Shown here: positions 18,694 to 28,115 of the stretch, piece after piece
Layout: each line of letters opens with the position of its first letter
Numbering within the stretch: position 1 is the first letter of the stretch
Assembly (NCBI GenBank): GCA_018663505.1
Contig: JABJQG010000071.1
Location: 50,588-114,587 of the forward strand
Length of the DNA: 64,000 nt
Source of the DNA: Pseudobdellovibrionaceae bacterium
Lineage (GTDB): Bacteria > Bdellovibrionota > Bdellovibrionia > Bdellovibrionales > UBA1609
Reading direction: 5' to 3'
Made by a program: the position numbers and the translations under genes
The notes under the pieces: generated by a model
The model's database searches: none
Seen by the model: only the letters and a program-made list of their open reading frames with translations
Told to the model about the DNA's origin: nothing

Positions 18694-19587
18694 ATGAGAG
18701 TAATTTTTATATTGATTATTTTGTTTGTGAATACAGTAAATGCAGCTGAGTTTGCTATCACAATGGATGACCCAAATACTTTTTCCAAACCTCTTTTTAG
18801 CTCAGAGGAGAGAAACCAAAAAATACTCAGTCAATTAAACTTCTTAAATACCAAAGCTGCACTTTTTGTGTCTGGTGTGAGAGTTAATTCTGATGAAGGA
18901 GTAAATCTTTTAAAAAACTGGGATAGAGAAGGGCACCTAATTGGAAACCACACTTTTTCTCATATGTATTACAATAATTCTAAACTAAGCTTCGAAGAAT
19001 ACTCAGCTGATATTATGAAGGTTGAACCACTCATAAAAAACCTAGATAACTTTGAAAAAATATTTAGATTTCCTTATTTGAAATCAGGGAACTCCAAATC
19101 AAAAAGAGACAAGGTGAGATCCTTTTTGAAAAGTAACAAATATAAATATGGATACGTAACCATAGATGCATCTGATTGGTACATCTCCGATCGATTGGAA
19201 AAACGCCTTGAGAAAAATCCAAAAGCAAATATTGATGGATATAGAACATACTACTTAAACCATATGTGGAATAGGGCTACCTACTATGATGAGTTAGCTC
19301 AAAAAGTAATTGGCAGGTCTCCAAAACACACAATCTTAATACACCACAATCTTTTAAATGCTCTTTTTCTCAAGGATCTAGTTAAGCATTTTGAATCCAA
19401 GGGATGGAAACTCATAGATGCCAAAGAAGCATTTAATGACCCAATTTTTCTGCAAGAACCAAACACTGTACCTTCCGGTGAAAGTATAGTTTGGGCATTG
19501 GCAAAAGAAAATGGGGGGCAAGGCCTCAGGTACCCTGCTGAAGACGGTCAATATGAAAAAGAAAAAATGGATAAGCTGGGCTTATGA
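18694..19587 (+). CDS. secreted polysaccharide deacetylase (NodB homology)
   Basis: A 297-residue protein with a signal peptide (about 1-17). All five NodB-type motifs are visible: FAITMDDP (catalytic and metal Asp), NHTFSH (metal His pair), FRFPYLKSG, TIDASDWYISD and HTILIHHN. Such enzymes remove N-acetyl groups from chitin- or peptidoglycan-like polymers using a divalent metal. The lineage-typical first motif TFDDG reads TMDDP here. An AAGGGGGA lies upstream of the ATG. The downstream CoA-binding protein gene overlaps the stop by 4 bp (ATGA), indicating translational coupling. Confidence 0.9.
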   Translation: MRVIFILIILFVNTVNAAEFAITMDDPNTFSKPLFSSEERNQKILSQLNFLNTKAALFVSGVRVNSDEGVNLLKNWDREGHLIGNHTFSHMYYNNSKLSFEEYSADIMKVEPLIKNLDNFEKIFRFPYLKSGNSKSKRDKVRSFLKSNKYKYGYVTIDASDWYISDRLEKRLEKNPKANIDGYRTYYLNHMWNRATYYDELAQKVIGRSPKHTILIHHNLLNALFLKDLVKHFESKGWKLIDAKEAFNDPIFLQEPNTVPSGESIVWALAKENGGQGLRYPAEDGQYEKEKMDKLGL

Positions 19588-19994
19588 ACGTTAATGATAT
19601 TGAAATAAAAGACTTGCTCTGCAAGTACAAGCTGTTTTCTGTTTATGGTTTGAGCCCTGACGTAAGTAAAGCAAGTCACTATGTCCCGCTCTATATGCGA
19701 GATCAGGGCTGGGATATAGTTGGCACATATCCTAAGCCCCATGCTCAAAATAATTTTAACATCTTAAAGTCCTTGGAAGATGTTCCTAAAGAGCATCGAA
19801 AATTTTTAGATGTTTTTAGAGCATCAGATAAAATCCCTGCCCTAGTAGAAGAAGTCATAGCTGTAGGTGGCGTAGAAGTTCTATGGTTGCAATTAGGTGT
19901 ATGTCACACTGAAGCAGAAACGCGAGCTCAGGAAGCTGGAATAAAGGTTGTGTCCAATCGTTGTTTGATTATCGAGCATAAGAAGTGGTTTTAA
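19584..19994 (+). CDS. CoA-binding domain protein (YccU-like)
   Basis: A small Rossmann protein of 136 residues of the CoA_binding_2 family: VYGLSPDVSKASHYVPLYMRDQGW at the nucleotide site (as parts VYGLSPDVSKAS and YMRDQGW), VLWLQLGV, then AQEAGIKVVSNRCLIIEH. Family proteins bind CoA-type ligands, but their physiological role is unsettled. It overlaps the deacetylase gene by 4 bp. Confidence 0.88.
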   Translation: MNVNDIEIKDLLCKYKLFSVYGLSPDVSKASHYVPLYMRDQGWDIVGTYPKPHAQNNFNILKSLEDVPKEHRKFLDVFRASDKIPALVEEVIAVGGVEVLWLQLGVCHTEAETRAQEAGIKVVSNRCLIIEHKKWF

Positions 19995-20077
19995 ATTTGA
20001 TGTTAACGGAAGAAAGTTTGTAAGCCTTTGTTAGCACTGCCCCTAAATTAACATTAACTACAGCTAAATATCACAAT

Positions 20078-21226
20078 TTAGGACTGCTGACCTCGTAGTC
20101 GAAAAACCAATGCCATCACTAAAAGTAGTGTGGAAATAGGCAGTGCCATCATTGGTAGTAGGGGGGTCAAGAGAATCAACAAAGCAAAAAACAGTAATAG
20201 CCTTGCAGACTTGCTATGCAAGACATGACGATCCCTAATCAACCAAAGTCCAAATAAATAAAGTGCAATGGAAATACTAATGACCCAGCGGGCACTATCG
20301 GGGCTACCATGTGCATGATCACCTAGGGCATCAATTAATGCCGCAAATCCAGCGCCGATAGCCGCAGCTGAAGCAAAAATAATGAAATGACCGTAACCCC
20401 ATAAGAACACGTGATTCATTTCTTCTGAGCTTAAATTTTCTTCTTCACAAAAATAAAACCACCATAAAACAAAAGGGACAATGGTTGCACAAACAGTAAG
20501 GATAATAAGATCAACTGTCCAGTGACCGCTTTTACTCATTGCCTGTAAGGCCAAGGCAGCACTTAAAAGTATTTCACCGAGTACGATAATATTTAATAAT
20601 CCATATCGTTCAATTATATGATGTTTATGCCAAGGCATTACATTAGCCTTATTTGCGTAATAAGGAACAAATAACTCAAGGATGAGCCCCACCCCAAAAC
20701 CAACAAAGAAAAGTAAACTACCCATGGGTACAAGAAAGGCTAAAAGCAGCCAACAGACTTGGAGAGTCACTTGCCCCCAAATAGAGCGTTGTGCCGTTTT
20801 ACCATACTCTGGGTTTTCTTTTCCAGCGCGATACCATAGGAATAAAAAAGCTAACCTCAATATTACGTAACCGACGGCTATTAAGCGTGAGTCTAACGTT
20901 TCAAAGAAGGCAGGCATGCCTCCTGCGATCAGTAAAGCTCCAAACATCATTACCATTACAGATGTGCGATAACTCACATCATCGTTATCAAATGCAGATG
21001 CAAACCAAGTGAAATGCAGCCAAGGCCACCACAACACAAAAAAGGCCAAAAGAAACTTAACAATGCCATCTATATAATGAGCTTCAACAATTGCATGATG
21101 CAAACCCACAGCAGCCAAGGCAATGGCAATGACAAAGACCAGGTCAAAGAGTAACTCCAGCTCAGTAGCAGATCGATGAGCATCAGTTTTCTTTCTTGCG
21201 GGCATGGGTTTAGATAATTTCTTCAT
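20078..21226 (-). CDS. low temperature requirement protein A (LtrA) family
   Basis: A polytopic membrane protein of about 382 residues with the LtrA hallmark HRSATELELLFDLVFVIAIA near residue 16, WWPWLHFTWFASAFDNDD in the first third, and HHIIERYGLLNIIVLGEILL in the middle, with roughly ten membrane segments. LtrA homologues are linked to growth at low temperature in Listeria, mechanism unknown. The ATG at 21226 has GGAGA upstream; a longer in-frame start is less family-like. The gene looks richer in G+C than its neighbours, which may indicate acquisition. Confidence 0.88.
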   Translation of the reverse strand: MKKLSKPMPARKKTDAHRSATELELLFDLVFVIAIALAAVGLHHAIVEAHYIDGIVKFLLAFFVLWWPWLHFTWFASAFDNDDVSYRTSVMVMMFGALLIAGGMPAFFETLDSRLIAVGYVILRLAFLFLWYRAGKENPEYGKTAQRSIWGQVTLQVCWLLLAFLVPMGSLLFFVGFGVGLILELFVPYYANKANVMPWHKHHIIERYGLLNIIVLGEILLSAALALQAMSKSGHWTVDLIILTVCATIVPFVLWWFYFCEEENLSSEEMNHVFLWGYGHFIIFASAAAIGAGFAALIDALGDHAHGSPDSARWVISISIALYLFGLWLIRDRHVLHSKSARLLLFFALLILLTPLLPMMALPISTLLLVMALVFRLRGQQS

Positions 21227-21279
21227 TTCGGCTGGTCTCCGTTGCAGATTGCATAATTCTACCAAGGATCTGCCATATC

Positions 21280-22047
21280 TCAATTACAAATTAACCTATT
21301 TTTTTCAAAAGCATCTAGTATTCGATCTGCAAAAATATTTTGGGCTGTTTGAGAAAAATGTAATTTTAATTTTGTTTGAAAGAGAGATCTCACATTATAA
21401 TTGATACCTTTGTGGTAAAAGTTTCCTTTTTTTAAAAGTTCATCACGAAAATCTTGTCCATTTCTTAACAAACAATTGTTTTTAATCAAACAGCTTTTTT
21501 TAAGTGCATCATTTACTGTTTGCTGACAATCCCCTCCAATTCTAGTTTTGGGTACTGTACTTAAAATAAGAAAAACATTATGTTCATAGGTTAACAAAGT
21601 TAACTTTTTCACATTTTGAACCAAGTCACCACAGTTGTTTTTGTCAGTCATTACTACATCCCAAAAAAACATATCCAATGATATAACCATTGAAACGTCT
21701 GTTGTGGGCGCTTTAAGAAATTCCGTAACCTTGGAAATCTGGCTTTTACTACGGGCCCCATTACTTGCTAAATTCTTAATAAGCTCTGTTCCATAAAACT
21801 CTGTCAGAACTTCACCAGCTGGTTCAATCAAACCAAAAGGATATCCGGAGCTTACACTTGCACCAGCAATTAGAGTGTTTTCAAAAAAACAGGCAATATT
21901 CTCTCGGTATTTGGTAGTTTTTAGCTGAAAACCAGCACTCACCTGACAAGTAAATAATATAATAAGAACAAAAATTGTCATCCACTTGAATAATAATTGG
22001 ACGAGACAACCTAGCTGATCCATAGCTGAATTCATTAGAGTAATCAT
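21280..22047 (-). CDS. secreted SGNH/GDSL-like hydrolase (putative)
   Basis: A hydrophobic segment (about residues 22-38, ending QVSAG) looks like a signal peptide; of several ATG codons the one before MTIFVL (21981) may be the real start. LIAGASVSSGYP matches SGNH block I with the nucleophilic Ser, NGARSKSQI lies where block II is expected, and KLHFSQTAQNIFADRIL near the end is a candidate for the catalytic His block. Assignment is by motif spacing only. It may be an esterase or lipase of the periplasm. Confidence 0.55.
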   Translation of the reverse strand: MITLMNSAMDQLGCLVQLLFKWMTIFVLIILFTCQVSAGFQLKTTKYRENIACFFENTLIAGASVSSGYPFGLIEPAGEVLTEFYGTELIKNLASNGARSKSQISKVTEFLKAPTTDVSMVISLDMFFWDVVMTDKNNCGDLVQNVKKLTLLTYEHNVFLILSTVPKTRIGGDCQQTVNDALKKSCLIKNNCLLRNGQDFRDELLKKGNFYHKGINYNVRSLFQTKLKLHFSQTAQNIFADRILDAFEKNRLICN

Positions 22048-22144
22048 ATATTTAGTGTGTTCACGAATTATACCAAATAAAATGACTTATTAGATCAATG
22101 ATACCTTTTGGGTTTACTACACTCTAAGAATAAGTTGATCAACT

Positions 22145-22522
22145 TCAGAGTGTTGCAAAAATATCGATTTGATTCCCATCTGGATCCTGAACTGAGGAGT
22201 ACCTTTGTCCCCAAAAGGCATCCCAAGGTTCCTTGATACTGTGAAAGCCAGCGTCTATTACTGTTGCAAATAAAGCGTTAACATCCTTAGCAGATTCTTG
22301 TTTAAAACAAAGAATCATCCCTGATCCAGTAGGTTCAACCCAACTTGGATTTATTTTTTTAATTAATTCTACAGAATCCACCATGATCCGCACACCGCTT
22401 TTAGTTTTTCCTTCTAAGTGATCTGGCCCACCCGCTTCAACTAAGTCTACACCAAATATTTTATAAAATTGAACTGATTTTTCTAAGTTATTACTTACTA
22501 TTCCTATAGCATCTAAGCTCAT
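22145..22522 (-). CDS. VOC-family (glyoxalase/bleomycin-resistance fold) protein
   Basis: A single VOC domain of 125 residues: GIVSNNLEKSVQFYKIFGVDLVEAG at the start and WGQRYSSVQDPDGNQIDIFA at the end, which carry the paired beta-alpha-beta-beta-beta units and the metal-ligand Glu/Asp region. It has a strong ribosome site (TAGGAG). It lies 15 bp downstream of a GFA-family gene on the same strand, so cotranscription is likely and a shared role in detoxifying electrophiles is possible. Confidence 0.88.
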   Translation of the reverse strand: MSLDAIGIVSNNLEKSVQFYKIFGVDLVEAGGPDHLEGKTKSGVRIMVDSVELIKKINPSWVEPTGSGMILCFKQESAKDVNALFATVIDAGFHSIKEPWDAFWGQRYSSVQDPDGNQIDIFATL

Positions 22523-22537
22523 TTCTCTACTCCTAAC

Positions 22538-22960
22538 TTAGTCTTTTGGTACAAAGGCTTCAAATACTTCAGCACCTGTCATATTTTTTGTTTCATTAGA
22601 AAAACTATAATAATTAGGTTTTTCATCTATAAAAATTTGATGATCAAAATTGAGCTCTGGCTCATTAAAAATTTCTGAAGAAACCATATGTTGTTGAGTT
22701 TCTTTTAGTCGATAAAAAAGGTTGGTTCCACATTTTTTACAAAACACTCGTTCTGCCCAGTCTGAAGAATTATAGATACCAAGACTATCTTCACCTTCAA
22801 TTTTTACCTCTGTACCACAATCAACAGCTAAAAATGGTCCCGCACTCCATTTCCTACACATACCACAGTGGCAAACACCTAAATCTGTATTCATTGCAGA
22901 AGCTTTCACAGTTACACTTCCACATAAGCAAGAACCTTTTGCTGGTTTAGTCTTTTCCAT
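22538..22960 (-). CDS. GFA/CENP-V family zinc protein
   Basis: A 140-residue protein with the GFA cysteine set: GSCLCGSV, VCHCGMCRKWSAG and FCKKCGTNLFYRL, which bind two zinc ions in this family. GFA members include formaldehyde-activating proteins and many uncharacterised Zn proteins. AAAAGGAG precedes the ATG. The VOC gene follows on the same strand. Confidence 0.9.
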   Translation of the reverse strand: MEKTKPAKGSCLCGSVTVKASAMNTDLGVCHCGMCRKWSAGPFLAVDCGTEVKIEGEDSLGIYNSSDWAERVFCKKCGTNLFYRLKETQQHMVSSEIFNEPELNFDHQIFIDEKPNYYSFSNETKNMTGAEVFEAFVPKD

Positions 22961-23047
22961 ATATATCTCCTTTTTTGTTTAAATATTAATTTAGTGTGAT
23001 CAAAATACAACTCAAAAGTTCCCAAGCCTTTTCTGTGTCAATAAATC

Positions 23048-23608
23048 CTATAATTTCATATAGCTTTCAATTTCTTTTACTGACTCCTCAACTGATTTAC
23101 CTTCTGTATAGACAACGTGCTTAGCCAACTTATAATTTGATTCATGAAAAATAAAATCTCTATTTGCTTCAATTTCAGAAGCCTCAAGTTCTCTTTTGCA
23201 GCGCTTTTTTAACCTATCGCAACAAATTCTCAATGATTCCTCTTTATCTTCACAGGGAAGTAATAAAATTACGTTTGCAAAGGTCTTTAAGGCCTCACTA
23301 ACTTCTTGAAAATGAGTTTCATCTGAATAAAAAGAATGGCCAGCACCAAAATCTATTATTGAGTTCTTAAACTCTTCAACAATCCTTTTTACGGCTTTAA
23401 CTTCAAATGGCTTCCAGTAGATTATTTTTTCACTGAAAGATTCTATATTTTGTTCTTTTACAAAATCATATCCATCTTTCAAATAATAGTACCACCTTAC
23501 TCTATCCATGGGGACTCGTGGAATGCCGGTACTCACAGATAACTCATTTGCTATTGTGCTCTTTCCAGCACACATTGGCCCGATTAAAATTACGGTATTA
23601 TTGTCCAT
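23048..23608 (-). CDS. P-loop kinase-like NTPase (shikimate/adenylate-kinase type fold)
   Basis: A 186-residue protein with Walker A GPMCAGKST at residues 10-18, a lid-type basic segment (RLKKRCKRELEASE) and a C-terminal helix. Architecture resembles small-molecule kinases of the AAA_33/shikimate kinase group; the phosphate acceptor is unknown. A broken copy of its first 21 codons lies about 3 kb away at 26558-26623 with the matching motif GPICAGKS, evidence of an ancestral duplication. Confidence 0.78.
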   Translation of the reverse strand: MDNNTVILIGPMCAGKSTIANELSVSTGIPRVPMDRVRWYYYLKDGYDFVKEQNIESFSEKIIYWKPFEVKAVKRIVEEFKNSIIDFGAGHSFYSDETHFQEVSEALKTFANVILLLPCEDKEESLRICCDRLKKRCKRELEASEIEANRDFIFHESNYKLAKHVVYTEGKSVEESVKEIESYMKL

Positions 23609-23902
23609 TTATACTTCCTCATATGCAAACATCTCTATTTTCATTATAATAAAAATTAAAGCTACTTGTAATCAATTAAACTTCCAAGCTAAATATAAAA
23701 ATTTAAGAGAATTCTATTTTCTCCATCGTGCAAACTGATGGCATTGGTCTCACAATTTTTTGTCTCCATCGTGAATATATAAGTGGATCAGTTATGGCGT
23801 CCATCTTTATCGATTTTCATGTTCATCATGTTTGGAATACAACAAAAATTTGACATGAGTTTTCTGCCCAGGTAAAATGTATAAATAGCAGAGAGAAATG
23901 AC
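23609..23902. other. intergenic region with an 11-bp direct repeat
   Basis: No gene is seen between the divergent kinase-like and ABC1 genes. The sequence tctccatcgtg occurs at 23720-23730 and again at 23763-23773, 43 bp apart (about four helical turns), upstream of the ABC1 gene, and could be a paired regulator site. Confidence 0.4.
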
Positions 23903-25198
23903 ATGGCTAAGACTAAAAATGAAATTCCAAAATCTAGAAAATCATACTTACTCAAGATGGCTGCAAAGATGTTGGTACAACAAGGCAAAAAGTACATGAA
24001 TAATAAACCTGAGTCACGGTTGACTGCTTTAGTTGAGCAAGCAGATACCTTGGTTAATCATGTGGGACGACTTAAAGGGGCTGCAATGAAAGCCGTACAG
24101 ACAATCTCTGTTGAGGGTTATGATTTTTTACCTCCCGAGGTTATCCAGGTTTTAGAAAAACTTCAATCACAAGCCCCACCCATTGATAGCCAAGTGCTCA
24201 TTGAGCAAATAAAATCAGAACTCGGTGAAGAAAAGTTCAAATTGTTAGACAATATACATGCCGAACCCATGGCCTCAGCCAGCATTGGCCAAGTATATGA
24301 AGCCACATACAAGTGGTGCAAAGTTGTAATTAAAGTACAGTATCCAGGAGTGGCCGAAAGTGTGGATGGAGATATTGATACCTTAAAGAATCTGTTAAAA
24401 GCTTTCTTTACTGTCACTCAAAAAAAAATAAAGTTCGATGCTATAATGGAGGAAGCTCGAAGAGTTTTAAAACTAGAAACAGATTATCTGCACGAACAAA
24501 AATCACTCATTAAATATAAAGAGCTTTTTAATGGATCTGAATATATTATCCCTGATGTTTTTCCAGAATTAACTACCTCCAAAGTCATTGTAATGTCAAA
24601 AGAGGAAGGTCATGAGTATACGAGTTGGCTAAAAACAAATCCAAGTGATGAGCAAAAAAAACGTGTGGCCGATCAACTATTGATGCTTTATATAAAGGAA
24701 TTCTTCGAAAACCAACTGGTGCAAACAGATCCAAACCCAGCAAATTTTTTAATAAATGGTCAGGGACAAATGATTCTACTGGATTTCGGCGCTACAATGG
24801 AGTTTGATCTCAATTTTGTAAAAGATTATCAAATTTTGATTAGAAAAGTATTCTCACTGGACCGAGTGTCCATTTTAAAGCAAGTCTTTGATCTTAATTT
24901 TCTTGATCCAAGAGAAAGTGACGAAGCTCAAAAGTCCTTTGTTGATTTTTTAATTCTTTCCGTGACTCCTTTTGATCCCAAGCAACAACCTTTTAATTTT
25001 TCAAATAATGAATACAGTCAGTTAATTAGAACTAAAGCTATGGAGTTTAGTCGTCTGCTAAAATACTCTGCACCTCCAAAGAACCTTATTTTTTTACATC
25101 GCAAATTGGGTGGTATTTTTATGCTACTTAAAAGGCTTAATATTAAAACTGACCTTACTGAGTTTCGTAATCTAATTATTGAAAATAATTATTATTAA
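23903..25198 (+). CDS. ABC1/UbiB-family atypical protein kinase-like protein
   Basis: A 431-residue ABC1 (ADCK/UbiB) family protein. ASIGQVYEAT gives the family's Ala-rich nucleotide loop, KVVIKVQYPG the lysine, QTDPNPANFLIN the catalytic Asp and Asn region, and LLDFGATMEFD the metal-binding DFG. Members support ubiquinone or lipid metabolism as ATPases/kinases. No membrane segments are evident at the C-terminus, unlike UbiB itself. No ubiquinone genes flank it, so its specific role is unknown. Confidence 0.9.
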   Translation: MAKTKNEIPKSRKSYLLKMAAKMLVQQGKKYMNNKPESRLTALVEQADTLVNHVGRLKGAAMKAVQTISVEGYDFLPPEVIQVLEKLQSQAPPIDSQVLIEQIKSELGEEKFKLLDNIHAEPMASASIGQVYEATYKWCKVVIKVQYPGVAESVDGDIDTLKNLLKAFFTVTQKKIKFDAIMEEARRVLKLETDYLHEQKSLIKYKELFNGSEYIIPDVFPELTTSKVIVMSKEEGHEYTSWLKTNPSDEQKKRVADQLLMLYIKEFFENQLVQTDPNPANFLINGQGQMILLDFGATMEFDLNFVKDYQILIRKVFSLDRVSILKQVFDLNFLDPRESDEAQKSFVDFLILSVTPFDPKQQPFNFSNNEYSQLIRTKAMEFSRLLKYSAPPKNLIFLHRKLGGIFMLLKRLNIKTDLTEFRNLIIENNYY

Positions 25199-25251
25199 AA
25201 TACTGAAAAATAAGTTAAAAAAATATAAGCCTTATCTAAAATTAAGTTTTT

Positions 25252-26469
25252 TCACTTACAAATATCCTTGAAACCATCAATGTATTCTTGAAGTGATCCT
25301 AAGCCCACCTCCTTACGGCGGATATCCACATTCATAGGTTCTTCTATTTCGTGAGGCACCCATTTACCGGGACCAACGCAGTAACCTTGTGTTCCATATC
25401 TTTGAAGCATTCTTTTTAAGGGATCATTAGAGGCAGACGCCACACGATCAAAAAGATAAGCGTAATTTGATAGACTTGTTTCTCCCACTTTCCGCAATTT
25501 ACCTAATATTTCTAAAACATGTTTTTGAAACTCTGTATCCAAGTCGGCATGCTGTACCAAGAGCCAAGCGTTGCCGTCGGCTATTTTGCCAAATTCAGAA
25601 ATAGTGAACCATTCATATTTATTAAGGAGCATTCTCAAATCAGCCGTGTTTGGTTTGTCCATAGCTTCAAATCTTGGGCTAAACTCAGAGGAAAAATACT
25701 CTGTCTCATTTTTCGAATACTTTGTATTATGAGGCGTATCTAAGTAGCGCCTCATATACTGCTCAATCTCAACCATAAATGCCAACTTCTTTTTGACCCA
25801 TGATTTATCATTTATATCTTTTGGGATCTTGGCAAACTCCATGCGACGCTGAGCTATATGATCGTCATATGTTTTCAAATCACGCTTTACACGCTTAAAG
25901 TTGTTTTTTTTAGAGACTTTCCATAATGAAACGACCTGAGGGTCTATTTTCAAAGGGCGTTGGCTCGGGTTAGTAATGTTTTTACCAAGTGGAAATGATG
26001 CAAACTTCAAACTTTCTTCGGCTTTAAAATTGAAAATATCGAAAAGCTCAATATTTTTATCTGGTGGAACAAAACCCACACAGTTGGGTTGACCTAAAAT
26101 ATCTCTTGGAATGTTCAATGCCCAATCGTCAAAATTACAAATCTTATTTTTGTTGTAATGAGCGACAACTTCATGCTTTAAAAGAGTCAAAGTTAATTGT
26201 TGTGGGATATAATTAAATTCAATTCCTGCACCATAAGACTGACCTACTTCAAAACTTCCTTCAAACTTGGCGTTGACTGTTTTAATTCCACAACCAGGGC
26301 GTGCATAGAAACTCCCAAAAGCCCGGTACACATTCTGCTCAAACTCAACTGTTGAAATCAGTGCATGCCGACCAAACTGATTACAATTCGTAGTCCATTT
26401 CCCTTCCAGTATATGTGCACAAGCAGTAGTAGATAATAGGCTAATTGCCAAGATTAGTGAATTAAGCAT
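25252..26469 (-). CDS. secreted protein of unknown function
   Basis: A 405-residue protein with a signal peptide (residues 1-18, TACAHIL after it). The N-terminal 120 residues are beta-rich with ILEGKWTTNC, resembling a lipocalin-like start. A charged helical linker (about 190-260) follows, then a C-terminal region with several Cys. I do not recognise the family. A good GAGGAA precedes the ATG. Confidence 0.65.
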   Translation of the reverse strand: MLNSLILAISLLSTTACAHILEGKWTTNCNQFGRHALISTVEFEQNVYRAFGSFYARPGCGIKTVNAKFEGSFEVGQSYGAGIEFNYIPQQLTLTLLKHEVVAHYNKNKICNFDDWALNIPRDILGQPNCVGFVPPDKNIELFDIFNFKAEESLKFASFPLGKNITNPSQRPLKIDPQVVSLWKVSKKNNFKRVKRDLKTYDDHIAQRRMEFAKIPKDINDKSWVKKKLAFMVEIEQYMRRYLDTPHNTKYSKNETEYFSSEFSPRFEAMDKPNTADLRMLLNKYEWFTISEFGKIADGNAWLLVQHADLDTEFQKHVLEILGKLRKVGETSLSNYAYLFDRVASASNDPLKRMLQRYGTQGYCVGPGKWVPHEIEEPMNVDIRRKEVGLGSLQEYIDGFKDICK

Positions 26470-26816
26470 ATTGATTCCTCTATTTTGAGAAGACTAATAT
26501 CGCTAATTATTAAATGAGGCAATGAAGTAACTCTAACTTAAACCTAAGTATTTGAATTTACGTCTGCAGAATACTTTTTCCTGCACATATAGGTCCGATT
26601 AATATCACTGTACTTTTACTCACTTCCACCACCCAATTGAGCTCAAGAGACCTTGTTTTAGCCACCTAAAGTAGTCTAAAAATTCTAAGTTAACCCCATT
26701 TAGGCTATTATAATACCCTAAATAGAATAACCCTAGACTATAGTAACACAATAAAAAGGATAGTTTAATAGTCCATCAATTGAGTTTTCCACCAGAATAG
26801 GATAATATAATAGTCT
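26470..26816. other. intergenic region with a decayed kinase fragment and hip operator DNA
   Basis: Between the secreted-protein gene and hipA. It holds the 66-bp kinase remnant and the AT-rich, repeat-bearing control region of the hip operon. No other gene is seen. Confidence 0.6.
26558..26623 (-). pseudogene. 5' fragment of a P-loop kinase gene
   Basis: From a GTG at 26623 the minus strand encodes VSKSTVILIGPICAGKSILQ and then stops at 26558-26560. The Walker A context TVILIGPICAGKS is nearly identical to TVILIGPMCAGKS of the intact kinase-like gene at 23048-23608. GGTGGAA precedes the GTG. This is what is left of a duplicate, the rest having been lost. Confidence 0.75.
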
Positions 26817-26818
26817 AT
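26757..26818 (+). promoter_or_regulatory. repeated operator and -10 box at the hipA start
   Basis: Two related 20-bp blocks, aggatagtttaatagtccat (26757-26776) and aggataatataatagtctat (26799-26818), lie 42 bp apart, i.e. four helical turns. The second contains TATAAT (26806-26811) and reaches into the ATG at 26817. Binding there by the HTH partner would block transcription. Further TAGTCTA/TAGACTA-like half-sites occur at 26670-26745. Confidence 0.6.
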
Positions 26819-28115
26819 GTATAAAAGTATATCATTAGAAATTTTTGTAGAAAACACTTGGAGTGACTTAGGAGAAGTGGAAATTCTAGAGTCTCAGGTG
26901 AATGATGGATACAAAGCCAAGGGCAATTTTCAATACGATCTTGAATATCTAGATAAACACGAATCTCAGCTTTTTACCAATGGCATTTATGCAGCAAGCG
27001 TTCGTTATCCACTAAATTTTGGGTATATCTCCGAAGAGTCTTGGCCAGCCTTTCTATTAGATCTTCTACCAACTGGGGCGGCGAGAATAAATTGGTTACG
27101 CAGGCTGGATCTGAAAGACGGACCGACTGCTGACTTTGAACTTCTTGCTAAGGGGGCCATTAATCCACCCGGTAATATTAGAGTTAAGTTTGAGGGAGAT
27201 CTGTTTAGCAAGCTTGGGAATCACCCAGGATTTGATTATAAAGAAGTGACTGGGCGAGGAGTGGATTTTATTGAATATGCTGAAAATCTTGGAGCGGTTG
27301 TGTCTGGTACAAGTGGGGCACAGGGAGTGGCACCAAAGTTTTTATTATCGGAAGACGTGCTCGGGAACTGGCATGGTGATGGAGCCATTGCTGACAAGAC
27401 TGTGAAAAAAAACTGGTTAGTTAAGTTTCCTCGAGGGAAAAAAAAACGTGATTATCAAATATTAAAATCTGAAGGAATTTACTATGAGGTTGCTCGAGAC
27501 CTTGGCATTAAAGTTTGTGGACCACTTAAATGGGACAACGATACATTATTTATACCTAGGTTTGATCGTGAAAAAGATAAAAATGGAAATCTTATCCGTA
27601 AAGGACTGGAGAGTCTAATTTCTGCTATGGGTATTAGTGAGTATGGGGTATCAAAAAAAAATGAAGACTACCTAACCGTGCTCCACAAGTACTGCTCTGA
27701 CCCGAGTAGGGATATTAAAGAATTTGTTTTTAGAGACTTTCTCAATGTAATAATGGGAAATACTGATAATCACGGAAGAAATACAGCATTGTTGAAGTCA
27801 GAAAACAAAATTGAGATTTCGCCACTTTTTGATTTTGCACCCATGGTTTTAGACGATACAGGTATCCCTAGAGCTACAAAATGGAAGAATGAAACTTCTC
27901 ATATTCCTAATTTTCAAAGTATTCACCAAGCATTAAGATCAGTGGATCTGTCAGAAGACGAAATTATTCTATTTTTAAAGGAATCTTTTGAAAAGTTGGA
28001 AGGTATCCGGGAGCGATTAAAAAATAAAGGGATGGAAGAAGATATATTAGACTTTGTAACACGAAAGTATGATGACTTTATGACACACTATCAAACATAT
28101 TTGAGTAGTTTATGA
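26817..28115 (+). CDS. HipA-family serine/threonine kinase toxin
   Basis: A 432-residue HipA-fold protein. N-terminal couple_hipA-like region; a Gly-rich ATP loop (SGAQGVAPKFLL, about residues 166-177) of the extended type; KNWLVKFPRG with the lysine; the catalytic loop MGNTDNHGRNTALL; and the metal-binding DFAPM. HipA kinases phosphorylate translation targets such as glutamyl-tRNA synthetase and cause dormancy. The gene is immediately followed, with 4-bp overlap, by a small HTH gene, so the order is toxin then antitoxin, reverse of classical hipBA. A TATAAT only 5 nt before the ATG suggests a leaderless mRNA. Confidence 0.9.
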   Translation: MYKSISLEIFVENTWSDLGEVEILESQVNDGYKAKGNFQYDLEYLDKHESQLFTNGIYAASVRYPLNFGYISEESWPAFLLDLLPTGAARINWLRRLDLKDGPTADFELLAKGAINPPGNIRVKFEGDLFSKLGNHPGFDYKEVTGRGVDFIEYAENLGAVVSGTSGAQGVAPKFLLSEDVLGNWHGDGAIADKTVKKNWLVKFPRGKKKRDYQILKSEGIYYEVARDLGIKVCGPLKWDNDTLFIPRFDREKDKNGNLIRKGLESLISAMGISEYGVSKKNEDYLTVLHKYCSDPSRDIKEFVFRDFLNVIMGNTDNHGRNTALLKSENKIEISPLFDFAPMVLDDTGIPRATKWKNETSHIPNFQSIHQALRSVDLSEDEIILFLKESFEKLEGIRERLKNKGMEEDILDFVTRKYDDFMTHYQTYLSSL

